Source: Dirofilaria immitis
Taxonomy: Eukaryota; Nematoda; Chromadorea; Rhabditida; Onchocercidae
Assembly: GCA_024305405.1 (NCBI GenBank)
Contig: JAKNDB010000068.1
Coordinates: forward strand, 5,943,501 to 6,007,500
Reading direction: 5' to 3'
DNA: 64,000 nucleotides
Below the pieces are notes generated by a model that was not told where the DNA came from, did no database searches, and saw nothing but the letters and a program-made list of their open reading frames with translations. The position numbers and the translations under genes were made by a program. Below are positions 11,401 to 23,621 of this stretch, in pieces; position 1 is the stretch's first letter; the number at the start of each line of letters is the position of its first letter.

Positions 11401-14400
11401 CCGTTGCCTTCATTGCAAATCTTCAAGAGATTCCTGGAATATTCAATGAGACAATAATGCTGTCTCTAAACAGTATCAACACCATTCTATTAAAAACGCA
11501 ATACTGACTTCGTAGGATACTGTGTAACTTATAGTGTGCTAAACAATCCTATATATAATCAATCACTTTAATAAATACATGATATTTCAATAAGAACATA
11601 TTTTTCTTAAATTTAAATTTAAATTTCTTGAAAATATCTGTTGACAACAAGTTATTTCAGAAATCCGGGAATGATTCTATACATTTTCACATTTTTTATG
11701 AACAATACGATAAATGCTCTTTAAAGAATGAATATAATGGAAATATTAACACAATAAGCTGAGGTGTGATAACGACAACATCGTAAGCTTCAATCGTCTC
11801 AGCTATAGGTGTATTCACCATTATACCGCTCAAAAAACAACTTTCCAACGATGCCTAACAAATTTCTCAAATAATTTTGCCTGTTGTTCTAGAAATGTTG
11901 TATTCGTAACGAAGAAACAAATCTGAAAAACTATTTTTTAGTATCAAACCTTCTCATACATTTTCCTTGCTTATCTTTATCTTGAATTTGTAGCTACCAA
12001 GAAAAAAATTATGTATATACAATTATATGTCTATCTATCTATGCATATATATTTTTATTAAAAAGTTTCACAATTTTTTAGAAACGCAAAATAAAATATA
12101 TCAAACTAAATTAGTTAAATTTTAGGATCAAGTAAAATCTTGAAATACTTTTGTATACAAATTATTTTTCCTGCCCATTACAAGATGATTTCGCGCAATC
12201 GATGCTGCTACTACGGTTTTGCCAGTTCCTGTCGGTGCACAAATCAAAGTATTAAATCCATCATAAGCCGGTCGGGCTATTTCTTCCTGATATTTTCGCA
12301 AAATGATAATTTCCCTGCAAAGAATTTTTTTCTAATCTATCTGCAAAAAATTTTTTTAATCGATACATTCCTACTGTAAGCATTATCATAGTCTACTTCC
12401 CTTCGAATATTGGTAGTTTTTTCGCAAAGTAGACGATAAATACATTTAAAACTTCTTTTGTCGTCTCACTCAACAAAAAATCCACAAATTATCAACAAAT
12501 CTACTACATGAAAATCTCCAGCATCAATGCAAACGTTTTCCAGAGAAATGACCGATTTGAGATGTAACGAAATAGTTAACTAATTAATTAAATCTATTTA
12601 TCTTAGGCAGAAATCAAAACTATCTTGAGACAAAACCACAAAACCTTCATAAATATCATCCTTGACTATATCTGATGCACTGACAGGAAAACGCTCATGA
12701 CGTAAATCAATCATGTTTACGTTCTCCAATTCATTTGATCTTGATTCCATGACAACATTTGCTACTGGAACATCACATTCGCAAAAATAAACTTTCCCTA
12801 GAAGAAAAAAAATTAATAAAAGATGCGATTCCAAAACGCTATCTGTTGAATATGAGACGCATATCTGAGATAAATTTAAGGAAAAAACTAGTCTGTAAAC
12901 TATACTTAAGTTTGGATAAAAGAGATCAATAAAATGGATTTATAAATATTTTTAAATCAATCTCATTATTTTGAGTAAAAAACTTCATGATGAATTAGTC
13001 TTTCAGATAAAGCATATCGTTGTCCAGAAAGCATAAAATTTGCAATAATATTAGAAGTGAACTACAAAAACTAATCTAATGTATAATGCTTTATCTGAAA
13101 CGACTAATTGACCATGAAGTTTTTACTCAAAAGATTGATTTAAAAATATTTCAAAATCCATTTTATTATTTTTTATCAAAAGTGATAAAATATTATGAAA
13201 GCTCAAAATCAAAGTCTGGAACAATGGAACACCTATAATTGTAATTCTGGAGCATTTCATGAAATAAACAAGTTCCGTACAAGAATAAACAATAACTCCG
13301 TACAAGTTCACACAAGAATTTACAGGAACGGGAACATGACTTTATCAATGAGACAAAAGAAAAGGATAAACCAAACAACGAATTCTAATTTATCCCAGGC
13401 CCTTTTAGAAAACAATCCGAAAATTTCAACTAAATATATAAACATATAAGAAAGGAAACGATCAATGTATTTTTTCCAGCATACCTAATAAAAGTTTGGA
13501 AAAAAACAAAATAATTCGCATTTTATAAAATAATTGATATATTTCATATAAAATTCTGTTTAAAATTAAAAATTCATATAAAATTCTGAAATTTTGTAAG
13601 ACTGTAAAATAGAGAGAAAAAGTAAATCAGATAACGATTTATAAGTTCATATGGATTAATAAATGCAAAAATTAGCCATTTACCTCGTTCCACTTTCCCG
13701 CGTTCATGCATAAACAAACCTGAAATGAAATCAATCGACTCTTTAAATCATTGTTTCAGATGCCAGTATTTGGAGACGAAAAGATCTTAGAACGACTAAC
13801 GACAAGGAGGCAGGAAAAAAATTTATAAGCACAATAAGTTTCAGATATAACAAAATTGATATTCTAATTAATCAATCACGGAAAAAAAATCTTCGTACAT
13901 CCAAAAATCTTTCAAACACTATTTATTGACGATTTCTATCCCTTCGACGACGTGTAATAAAAAATCCATAAATGAGCAGTCTTTCATAAGATAGTGAATA
14001 ATCAGGATCGCCGAAAATGTGCGGCGTATTATTTGTTATCCACAACAAAAACTTTATAAATATTCAAAAATGCTTCCATCATTCTAACTATATAACCATA
14101 TTTTCTTTCCTTAATTTGATCATTGCTCAAAAACTTTACATGTATTAGTAAAGTTAATGCTTCTTATTTGGAAAATATTCTCAACAGCTTACGATAATAT
14201 CGCTCAAAATCAGGATACGATCTTATCACAAAATGATGAGCAACATCGGAGCAAGCTGCGACTGCATTTAGTAAATCCAGGAACGCTCCATTACCCATAT
14301 CTATTATTGCTCGCAAAATGTATTTTTTGCAGAAGTTTCTCCTTCAAAAAAATTAAAATAAAAAAGAATCGATCATATAAACATTATAAAATGCCTTCGT

Positions 14401-15655
14401 GTATATCATTGCAAAGATATATTTTAAAGGGAGAAATAAATTCATTTGTTAATAAAAATTGAAAACAATGCATTTAAAATAGCATAATTATGAGTTTTTT
14501 TTTGAAATTTAAATTCAAAGTTTTGAGATTCATATGTTTGAAAAGCAACATTCGGAATTATCATCTTTTTTTGTATTTTAGATTCTGAAAATTACTTACC
14601 AGTGATTTTTCACCTACGATATTACTTCTACTTCATAGCCAAAAAGTACAAAAAAAAGAATGACCATGGATTTTAATTTAAATTTCTACTGCATTTTAAA
14701 ATCTAAAAACTAGAAAGAATAGCAAATAACATAACACAGTTCACCTAATTGCTTAATTATGTCTTTCACCGGCATCATCAAATTTGCATGATGTCGACTT
14801 ATATTGGAAATCTTTTCGGAAACAACATAAGGCTCCATATTTTTGAAAATTTCATTAAAATTTTTTAGAACTTGGATCAAGTCGAGCAAATTGTTTGTGG
14901 AATCCATGCATGACAATCGTCGATGCAGTTTTCGGTCGCCTAAAATAGTTGAAGAATTATTAATATAATCGAGAGAACTTGTTAAGAATCTTAAATCCCT
15001 ACAGCAAAGTAATAGGTAAAAATATATACAGGAACTAAATAATGACTTTATATCACATATTGTTATGCTTAGATACTATTCATGTTTTTTTGTATTATTT
15101 CATTGCAAAGAAAAACATTTACGAAGTATTTGTTCTCAACTTTTGAAATTTTAAATTCTTTAAACTTTAAACACATATAAAGTCTCATGATAATAAAATA
15201 GATTAAACAAATGACAAAAGAGAAATTTTTCGAAGAATGTTCACCATTGAAATTATCAAGTATTCCTAATCATTTCATTAATGAGTTTGCGATAAATCTT
15301 TGCCACAATAAACCGTTACGATAATCACATACTGCATAAGCATTTATTTCAGCTTTGTAAAAACTCACAGTAACAACAGAGAATTAACAATAGATCTCAA
15401 TATTTCTTGATGCCCATATCCAATCCTTATCATAGCGTTTAATTAATAAATCTAGCAACTTACAAGACGCCAGAAATGTTAGAACAGTTTCGAAGAGAAG
15501 AGCACGTGTTGGTGCTTTCCAAAGCCGTTCCCATAACTTTACTGAAAATGTAATCCAATTGAAACTGTACTGTTCGACAAGAGTTTCATATTCATTAAGC
15601 TCGAGAAGATTGGCAAACTTAATAGCCTTCACGTGATTTACCGCAATCCTAAAGA
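5462..15655 (-). CDS. drh: RIG-I-like Dicer-related helicase (DRH family), 5' end missing
   Basis: A cytosolic dsRNA-binding DExH ATPase of the RIG-I/DRH family; in C. elegans DRH proteins act in antiviral RNAi and small-RNA production. Exons from 5' to 3': 15655-15464, 14939-14738, 14341-14193, 13719-13684, 12797-12637, 12464-12397, 12314-12182 (motif I, APTGTGKT), 11922-11751 (Ia; TPQLIV), 11433-11321 (II, FDEAHH), 11190-11123, 10816-10654 (III, GLTAS), 10324-10229, 9924-9835, 9780-9760, 9628-9525, about 9053-8940, 8695-8632, 8515-8340 ([11 protein letters not shown]), 7718-7524 ([11 protein letters not shown]), 7293-7142 (VI, GRGRA), 6870-6767, 6427-6262 and 6115-6034 (zinc CxxC pairs CKKC and CIKC of the regulatory domain), 5936-5881, 5572-5462. 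The product is about 1000 residues, usual for DRH-1. One exon near 8870-8800 is unresolved, and the exon before motif I and the 21-bp exon are tentative. Oddities: a frameshift at 11831-11836 and an AT donor after 7524. It may be a damaged gene or carry assembly errors. Confidence 0.88.
5881..6870 (-). other. zinc-binding C-terminal (regulatory) domain of drh
   Basis: Exons 6870-6767, 6427-6262, 6115-6034 and 5936-5881 give the order seen in the RIG-I C-terminal domain. A first CxxC pair (LLCKKC) is completed across a splice junction. A variable middle follows, then a second pair (CCIKC) next to a WG dipeptide and a FTIPNI strand. In the family this domain binds dsRNA ends. All phases join without correction. 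Confidence 0.78.
7294..7523 (-). other. drh intron with apparent AT donor, splitting motif VI
   Basis: The upstream exon ends ...HIQRR plus one base, and the downstream exon opens GA CGA GGT CGA GCT. Together they restore the family motif QRRGRGRA only if the donor is AT (sequence AAGAG|ATTCGTAA) with a normal TTTTAG acceptor. The nearby GTAATT donor would add four bases and shift the frame. Confidence 0.6.
7525..12314 (-). other. DExH helicase core of drh (motifs I to VI)
   Basis: The core runs from the Q-motif-like [13 protein letters not shown] and Walker A APTGTGKT in exon 12314-12182, through DEAH at about 11370, GLTAS at about 10805, VIIFVLTRD at about 8430 and [11 protein letters not shown] at about 7605, to the arginine finger motif VI split across the intron at 7523-7294. 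All motifs needed for ATP hydrolysis and RNA translocation are present, so the catalytic residues look intact apart from the two reading-frame problems reported under findings. Confidence 0.88.
11831..11836 (-). other. A/T run with apparent one-base loss in drh
   Basis: The plus strand has six A here (six T in the coding strand). Upstream the frame reads [19 protein letters not shown] and then stops. One base away it continues LSGIMVN...[11 protein letters not shown] seventh base would make one continuous RIG-I-like motif Ia/Ib region. No intron longer than about 30 bp fits between the two halves. Confidence 0.75.
12928..13168. repeat. MITE-like inverted repeat in a drh intron
   Basis: The left arm (about 12928-13015) and the reverse complement of the right arm (about 13083-13168) match over roughly 85 bp with small indels. 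Both read AATAAAATGGATTT..., then ATATTTTTAAATCAATC, then AACTTCATG, then TTTCAGATAAAGCA. The loop is about 67 bp. The element is non-coding and sits entirely in the intron between exons 13684 and 12797. It looks like a short inverted-repeat (MITE) insertion or a hairpin-forming duplication. Confidence 0.8.
14193..15655 (-). other. N-terminal helical, CARD-like region of drh
   Basis: The first three recognisable exons encode mainly helical sequence. It includes a patch with alternating Leu and Ala around [20 protein letters not shown] and the Trp-rich [11 protein letters not shown]. The position ahead of the helicase and the helix pattern resemble the CARD-type signalling domains of RIG-I-like receptors and the N-terminal domain of DRH-1. 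No diagnostic motif proves it. The first exon needs one more upstream base to be in phase, so at least one exon lies above 15655. Confidence 0.4.
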
Positions 15656-17189
15656 CTGTAAGCAATTAACCTATAAAAATGCTGATTAATTAGTATATTG
15701 AAACAGGAAATTCAGTTTTGAATAGAACGGTTATGAATTCTCCCAATTATTCGGACAATTAATCCATCAACTCCTGTAATATACTCTTTAGCTGCTATCA
15801 TAAGCACATTACAAACTAATTTCTACTCCATCCATTAAAAACATCGACTTCATATCAATCATTTACTATAAATCTATAATTATTGGAAATTTAAATTATT
15901 TATCAATCAATTTAGCAACTAAGTAAAGACGCTTTCATAACATATATAAATAAAGAGATCAAATAATTCAGCCAAAGAAATATTATTTCAAGCAACAAAA
16001 CCCTTATCAGCAATTGAAACATAAGCATACTTAAAGTATCTATAAATTATAATTTTGCTAATTCAATTAAAAACATGTCCAAATAAACCAAAAGCTTGTG
16101 AACGAACTTATGCATAAAGAATTTTTTTTTTAGAAAGTATACTTCAACAAGGTGATATCACTTCCTATAAAATAAAAAATTAAAATCCCCTCCCTAACTA
16201 AAAAATAGAAAAATAATAAAATGTATTATAGTTGAATAGCTATGTTTACATACAGAACCCATTCAATCATGAATTTATCAAGCCTAACAATTCAGTTCTA
16301 AAGTTATATAAAAATTAGGAATTAATAGTCCAATATCTTGACCATTCATTCTATTTATTTCAAATCTATTCAATTCAAATCGAATAGACTAAGTATGATC
16401 AGTTCAAATATATAGACAATTTATATGCATATTGATTATAAATTCATCTCGTTCGTCAAAAAATCGCATCAAGCAAATATGTGTTTGAGGATAGTAAAAT
16501 GTTCGTTCAAATTAAAAAAAAACTTCTTCATTATAAAATCACCTTTTCATAATTTCTTCATCATATAAATATAGTAACCATAATTGTCGCTCAGGTGACA
16601 TCTCACAGCAATTACTATTACTGCTGTTGTCGTTATTATTTCAAATGCTACAGCAGTAATATTGATAGTAATATTCTGTAAACCGTCTTCTTTTCCTTTC
16701 CGTTCTTTAATGAAACTTAAAATCGCTAGTTTCATTTAGGATATAAGAATAACATTTAGAATTATCAAATCTTCATCTATAATTAAAAATAACACAAGAC
16801 ATAATATCAGATAATTATGAAGGAATAACAAAGAAAAAAGCTTATGTAACATTTATGAAAGAATTTTGTCAAGGATGAAAGAACATTAAACAATGAGATA
16901 TAATTTCATTGGAAAGGAAGAGAATCTGTAAAACATATCGAATTATAGCAATATTTATATAGGAATATAAAAATAAATTAAATTTCATCATTTTTTTCCA
17001 ACTTGCAATAATTGTGAGAAATAAGTGAAAAATGAAAAATCTTAGATATCGAGAAAAGTACTGAAGTGCATAAGAAGTCATATTAATGTAGACATCAAAA
17101 TGAATTAATCATAGAAAAACATTTTCAAGCAATTGTTAACTTTATTCTAATATGTTGGTTGTAGATGAAGATCTAAGCCGATAAATAGA
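15656..17189. other. no exon identified; 5' region of drh expected here
   Basis: The missing 5' exon or exons of drh and its promoter should lie in this tract or beyond, since the exon at 15655 starts out of phase with any local ATG. An open stretch at 16735-16547 (minus, starting MKLAILSFIKERK) has an ATG, but no donor joins it convincingly to the next exon. The rest is AT-rich. Confidence 0.3.
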
Positions 17190-17209
17190 TCGATAGATTG
17201 AAACATATT

Positions 17210-17395
17210 GCGGTAGATCAGTCGACCAATGGAGAGATATGAAAGCAGATAAATAGATTGATTTAAGAAAAAACGATGTAAGAACAGGAATTAGAGAATA
17301 TAGAGAAATATCGGAGCATTGTTAATTAATGTACTAATCGCTTCAATACTGTTTTCATATCTCTCCATTGATCGATTGATCTACTTAAATATATT
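17210..17395. repeat. short imperfect inverted repeat
   Basis: GTAGATCAGTCGACCAATGG at about 17213 is matched by its reverse complement near 17384, and the match continues through GAGAGATATGAAAGCAG to give about 36 bp per arm with four differences. The loop is about 100 bp. It is followed by an unusually GC-rich non-coding patch at 17400-17600, in which a 14-bp unit GCAAACAACCTGAA is repeated. Confidence 0.6.
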
Positions 17396-17619
17396 CGTGC
17401 TACGCAAATGTTACATGAGCAAATGTTACACCGACTTTCACCGCCTCGCCGATTGAAGGGAAAGTCACATCAACGTCACACAGATGATGAATATAACGGC
17501 TATTGCGCAGCAATTTCCATATGGCTGCTTGCAACAAAACCCAAAGGTTTGCATGCAAATTGCAAACAACCTGAATGCAAGCTGCAAACAACCTGAAATT
17601 CGTGCAAATTCTTACCATA

Positions 17620-20600
17620 TCTTAATATTCTCTATGCTGCTACTGTCGTCGTCCAAGGTATCTTGGATAGCAATACACTTTTATCATAATACTATATTGC
17701 AAGTAATGAATGAATAATTCATTTCATTGGATAATTCATTTCATTTTATTAGCAACTACGGTACTTTCGTTAATTATTATTTCTTTATTAATTCCTCTTT
17801 TTTTTTTATACGCATAAATAAGAAATTTAAAATTCCGCTGAAATTTTCATAATATGAAATTATTGAATGACGAAAATTATACGAGTGATGAGACAAATAT
17901 TATCATTGTAAAGGATAATATTTATTCAATTGAATATTTGAATGAATGTATCTAATATCGAATGATATTATGCAAATGTAATGAAAAAAAATTTTTAATA
18001 ACTATAAAAATTCGATTTCAAACTTTAATTTAGCTTAATTCAAAAAAGATAATAATTTTATGAATAATGTAAATATAGAATTGAACATAATATATAAAGG
18101 TATATAATCTAATATGAAAAGAAATTTTCCCACTTGAATATTTTATGGATAAGCATAAATTGTCGATCATAAATCATATAAAGGAGAAAGGAGAAAATGA
18201 TAAAAATTATTATCGTAAAATTAAAATTATCAAATTTTTAAACTGCGCTAAAGTGAAATTTGAAATCATATTTTCATAATTAAAATTCCTTTTTCATTTA
18301 ATTTACAGCATTATTTGATAATTAAAATTGTTTTATCTTTAAAAATAAAAGTGCTATAAAAATGATTATTTGATAAAGATAATCAATAACAAATATTTCA
18401 TCAACAAACATTGGTAGTATCATTGATCATTATCCAATGGAACAATTATTACCGTATCTATATCATATGCACTTCCATCGATATATTTATATATGTGGCA
18501 TTTTTAAAATTTTAATATAGCTGTAAATGTAAAATTAAATCAAATTATTATATAAATAATTGAATTTAATTCCTTACTAAATTGGCTATCAATTTTCATA
18601 GTGTAAGATTAAAATTAAAATGCAAAAGAGTAATAAAAATATTTGATATTTTTATTTTTTTTTTTCATATTATTTGTAATGTTTTTCATTTCCTTATATA
18701 TTTTAAGTTCATATGTTTGATTTAAATAAAGTATATATTTGATTAAATTTGACATTCTCTTGATTTGTTTACGTTTATGTGCATTAGAAAAGATCGAATA
18801 AAATATAAATAATTCCTAGAATCTTTGTGCATGCAAATCTTAATACTTAATTTTAACTTTTACTTAATATAATTCAATATTTTAATTCTATTTTTCTTTT
18901 TTACTCAATCTGTTCGATTTAATTCAGTGTATTTTAGTTTTAATTAGATTTCATATTGCTCATTTCTTTCAAATGATTCAGCTCAATTTTATTTTATTTT
19001 TAAAAATACATGCAAGTTATACATGTATGCATGCAACGGCAATAAAAGTATTTGCATTTATTTTCGACATTTTACGAATGGAAGAATTGACTAATTTGCA
19101 ATATTTTTATCTATTAGGATAAAGGAACATTTTTAAATGATAAAATTAAAGGGAAAAAGCTTAGATTTGCATATTAGCTCATATATTTAACTTAATAAAA
19201 ATCGCAACTAAATTATAATTTAAAAATATATTTGTGATGTGCTAACATAATGAATCTATCATATTTCATTTTGTTGAGTGTTTTTAAGATATAATTGAAT
19301 TTTTTTAATTTTTTTTCAAATGTGACAACTTATATATTATGATATATACTGGTGATATAATGGAGTATTATACACTTTAATATGAACTTTACAATATCTC
19401 TTTTGTTGACGAATATCATAATTGACAAAGATTTTTTGCCATTTTTAAAAATTAAGCTTTCTTCAAGGGACTTAATAAACGAGATAGATCGAAATTGAAC
19501 AAAGATGGGAATTAGAGTTGAAGTTTGGAGAAAATAGGACCTTATTCAATTTTCTTTTAACTATTCATTGTCATCTTCTGTCTCGTTATTCTTGTCAAAT
19601 CGAGAATTCGATTTTCAATAGTTTACTTTTATTGGTTAAAATGAAATTCCATCCTAAATTACATTCCTTATACTTTTGTCTTATTGTCTCGTCGATCAAA
19701 CTTTTCTCTTTATCTACAGATTGTTCAACTCAATTATATTGTTTATTTGTTTCCTATTGATTAGTTGTGTAAATAAAATTAACTATATACTTTACTTTAT
19801 CTTCTTAACTTTGGCCAGATTTTTAATCCTTCCTTTGCTAGCTAATTATATTTTTGGGCTATTTCTTCCATACTTTTTCACTTCCTATTTCATTTTTTTC
19901 ATTTTAAATTAAAAAAAAATTCGATACTTCTATAAGATTAGCTTTTTAAGCTAATTTAGTTTTCTTTAAACTAATTTTTTTCAATTTAACATTATTTAAG
20001 AATTTGTCCACTTTTTTAATAAATAAAATATTAATATTTCAAAAGAATTTCTTTCATTTGACTATGAAAGTTGAAAACTAAAATTTTTACAAAAATTTAT
20101 CATTCTACTACCATTGAATCAACCAATTATAATTATCGATGGATGATATAAAATTATATGATGTGCGTTTTCATAGGAATTTGGATAATTCATAACGAGT
20201 GACATCGATCATTACCGCCACATTATTATCATGACATCATATGGGGACATTTATCGTCATTGTCATGCTGTTATCAGTATATCATCCAAATAGCTTTTCA
20301 TTAATGATCAATTAGTGAATTTTAAATATTTATATTCATTATGATGAAACCTTTTTTCTTAATGAGAAGGATAAATAATTTTTACTTTCCCAATCATCCA
20401 ATTCGGAAATTTCATGCGAGGAAATTATTCTCGATATGATGGAACATACCTGGCCAAGCAATGAAAGCCTCCAAAGACTTTGTTCTAAAAATATATATTA
20501 TAGTAAATTGTGCAAATAATATGTGTGTTATTTACATAATTTACAGTGAAATCATAATAAATTTCTTCGTGATCAAATTTTTCTCAGTAATGAAAATTCC

Positions 20601-23460
20601 AACTTTTCTCTCTTTTAACTTACAAATTCTAAATTTTATTATTTAAATAATAAGTTATTATTCGTTTCATAAAAAGAAAACAAATAGGAATTTTTCTTCA
20701 GCAAAAATTATAGTTTATCCAATTTTAATGTTTATATTTCGTGAGATTTTTTATTAAAACTAATAATCTTCCATTCGTTGAAATGTAATCATAATTATAT
20801 TAATGGTTAATTATTACTGTTATCCTACTTAAATAATTTTTCTAATAAATAATTTTTTTCAAAATTCAATCTTTTATTTTTGGGTTTCCTTTCAGTAAGT
20901 TCACTTAAATTTGATTATAAAATTGTACAAATTTTAGTTTCTCTCTTTTTGTTTGTTATTGTAAACAAAAAAAATAAGTCGATGTTTACATTCATTGAAT
21001 ACAAAAAAATATGAATGGCAGGTGACAGACTGAACTAATATGCAGATGTTTCCATTTTATGTACCTTTTCATTATTTCATGTTTCATTGGATAACGATTG
21101 TAACGTTTGAAAATAATAGACTCAAAGGAAGATGTAAAAGATTAGAAGGAAAAGGTGAGATTACAATCAATTGATGAAAAGAAAAGTGAGAAAATAAAAA
21201 TGGATTTGAATCTATGCCAAATAGTAATAATTAATTATATTACTAGTAGAAATAATAATTAGTATTATTTGTTATTATTCTTGGTATCATTATTTTCGCT
21301 TTTATCATTATCATTATTCATAATGATTTTTATTATATTCAATTCTTGTTTTAATAAAGTCTTGAAAATTTATTTCAAATAAATTGTAAAACACTTTCGC
21401 AAGAACGCTATGAAAAATTGATAAGAATGTATTGTTGCAAGAATAGGTAACAGAGTGATGACATTGCACAAAGTTACAGAAGATAAATTTTTTCTTCAAT
21501 TTTCGCATATGTCGAAAATTTGACTTGTAATAATTAATTTGCCATGAAGTATCATTTCATTATTCATCCTATACATACACATTATTAATCAGTAATTTTC
21601 AGATGACAAATTGATTTATCGTATGATATTAATTTTGTTCGTCGCATTAAATTATTATATTTTGTATTTCGATGATAATATATCGCAAATGTAAATGAAT
21701 GCATTCATTTCTTTAATTTCTTTCAGTGCAAATTTTTAGCATTTCTGATTATGAGTAGAAAAATTCAGATTTTCCTTTTATTAAAAAATAGAACTAAACT
21801 TAAATTTTGAGTTCATTACCCATTGTTAAAAACTAATATGATAATTTATAGTTATTGAGAAGTTTTATGTTTGCTAAAATCAGTTTATCAATACTTAATT
21901 TTAATATATTTCATATGAAATTTTTCTCTCATTCATAAAAATATAAAATTAATTTCAAATTTCATTTTATGCATCTTTTTTCCATTTTTGCTTCGTTTTT
22001 TGTTAAATCCTAATCAATTTTTTATATATGGTAATAATCGTATAGTTGTTCGACCTTTCCAAAACTAATCCATCATTTTGTCAGTCGGATAATTAAACTT
22101 TTATTAATTAATACATTATTATCATCGCCAATATCATCATTCATGCATCGCAATCTGTGAATGAATGCATGAATGATGAAAGGTTGAAATGGCACATTCA
22201 GGTCATCATCGGTCAACGGTCATCATCATCATCATCATCATTATCATCATCCTTCGTATACAGATGTACTACAAATAGCCTAATAGTAAAAATGGGATTC
22301 AATTTATTGTTTCATATCTTATAGTGTGGAATATTACGATTATAGAATGGTGATATAAACAATATTATTAACGTAGAAGTATCATCATAATTAATTATTG
22401 CTATTATTATTATTATTATTATTATTTTTACCATTTTTATTGTTACTAATTAATTATTATTACTATTATCGTTGATATTGCCGTTATTATTACTTTTATT
22501 ATTATGGCAGTTATTTTATGGTATAATACATAAATAAATTCAATTCATAATATAAGCAAAATTGCTAAAAAATGATAATACTTTTAAATTCTAAATAAAA
22601 AAATTCTCCCCATATCAGTTAATTGAATTATTCAAATGTAATTTATGATAATTGCATCAACTGTTCAAATAATAAATATAATGAAGCGATGAATAACAAC
22701 AAAAAATTAAAAAATGATTATTACATAAATTTGTTAAAATAATCAGTAAATTAAATAACAGTGATGAAATAAAAATTCAAAAGCTAACTTTACCAAAGTA
22801 TTCTAATGTAGTTTGAAATAATTTGATATATTGATACATAGCTAACTTAAGCTATTTAGTTCAATATGAATGATATTAGCGTAAGAGTATGATTTTGCGA
22901 TATAGTATAAGTATAGCAAGAAAATAGTATGAAATTTATTATATTACTATAATTATGACATAATGCAAAGATGCGAGAGACTTTTATCATTCTCTTTTTA
23001 ACCTGAAATTAGACAATTTTCTTTCATTGAAATAAGTTGAATAATACTCCAGTAATTTTTCCTTAATTAAAATAAATTGTATTACGGTATACTAGCGAAT
23101 AAATTAATCTGATATTAATGCGACGGTTTTTCTTTGAATTGAAACAGTAAAATATAAATTTAAACAGCATCTTTTGATATAACGCATTTATTCTTTTCCT
23201 TTAACATCCCTTCAACTTCCATCATATCTTTCATTTCCTCTTTGACCTTTTGACTTATAAATTTATAATAATGCTAGATGACAATTACTATTTATTGATT
23301 ACATTTTGATTGTTTGCGTATTTGCCATGAAAATATTATAATTACAAGTAATTTTTCTGATGTGGAATTAAATTAAATTTTTAAATATATTTTTAATTGT
23401 TGCAAATACATCGATATTCTATTTTAAATATTGACATATGTTAATTTCTGTTATTAATTA
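17620..23460. other. gene-poor AT-rich tract, first part
   Basis: I find no exon with believable splice borders on either strand over almost 6 kb. The longest open stretches (for example 19518-19760 and 20461-20646) consist of Phe, Ile, Leu, Asn and Lys codons expected from AT-rich DNA. Small arrays of ATT and (CAT)n occur (22220-22250, 22395-22430). A 15-bp inverted repeat (TCATCATTCATGCAT) lies around 22137-22178. Confidence 0.4.
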
Positions 23461-23463
23461 TTT

Positions 23464-23621
<158 letters not shown>

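Noticed and set aside
12375..12464. An alternative frame of the exon before drh motif I, ending at a GTAGGA donor
   Set aside because: It needs a missing base at the next junction. The other frame, ending at GTAGAC (12397), joins in phase. The choice remains tentative.
14323..14341. A further apparent frameshift between drh exons at 14738 and 14341
   Set aside because: A different donor (GAACT|GTGTTA at 14738) joins the exons in phase without any lost base, so no error needs to be invoked.
17400..17717. Open frames in the GC-rich patch
   Set aside because: Several overlapping frames are open on both strands because of composition. None has splice support or a recognisable motif.
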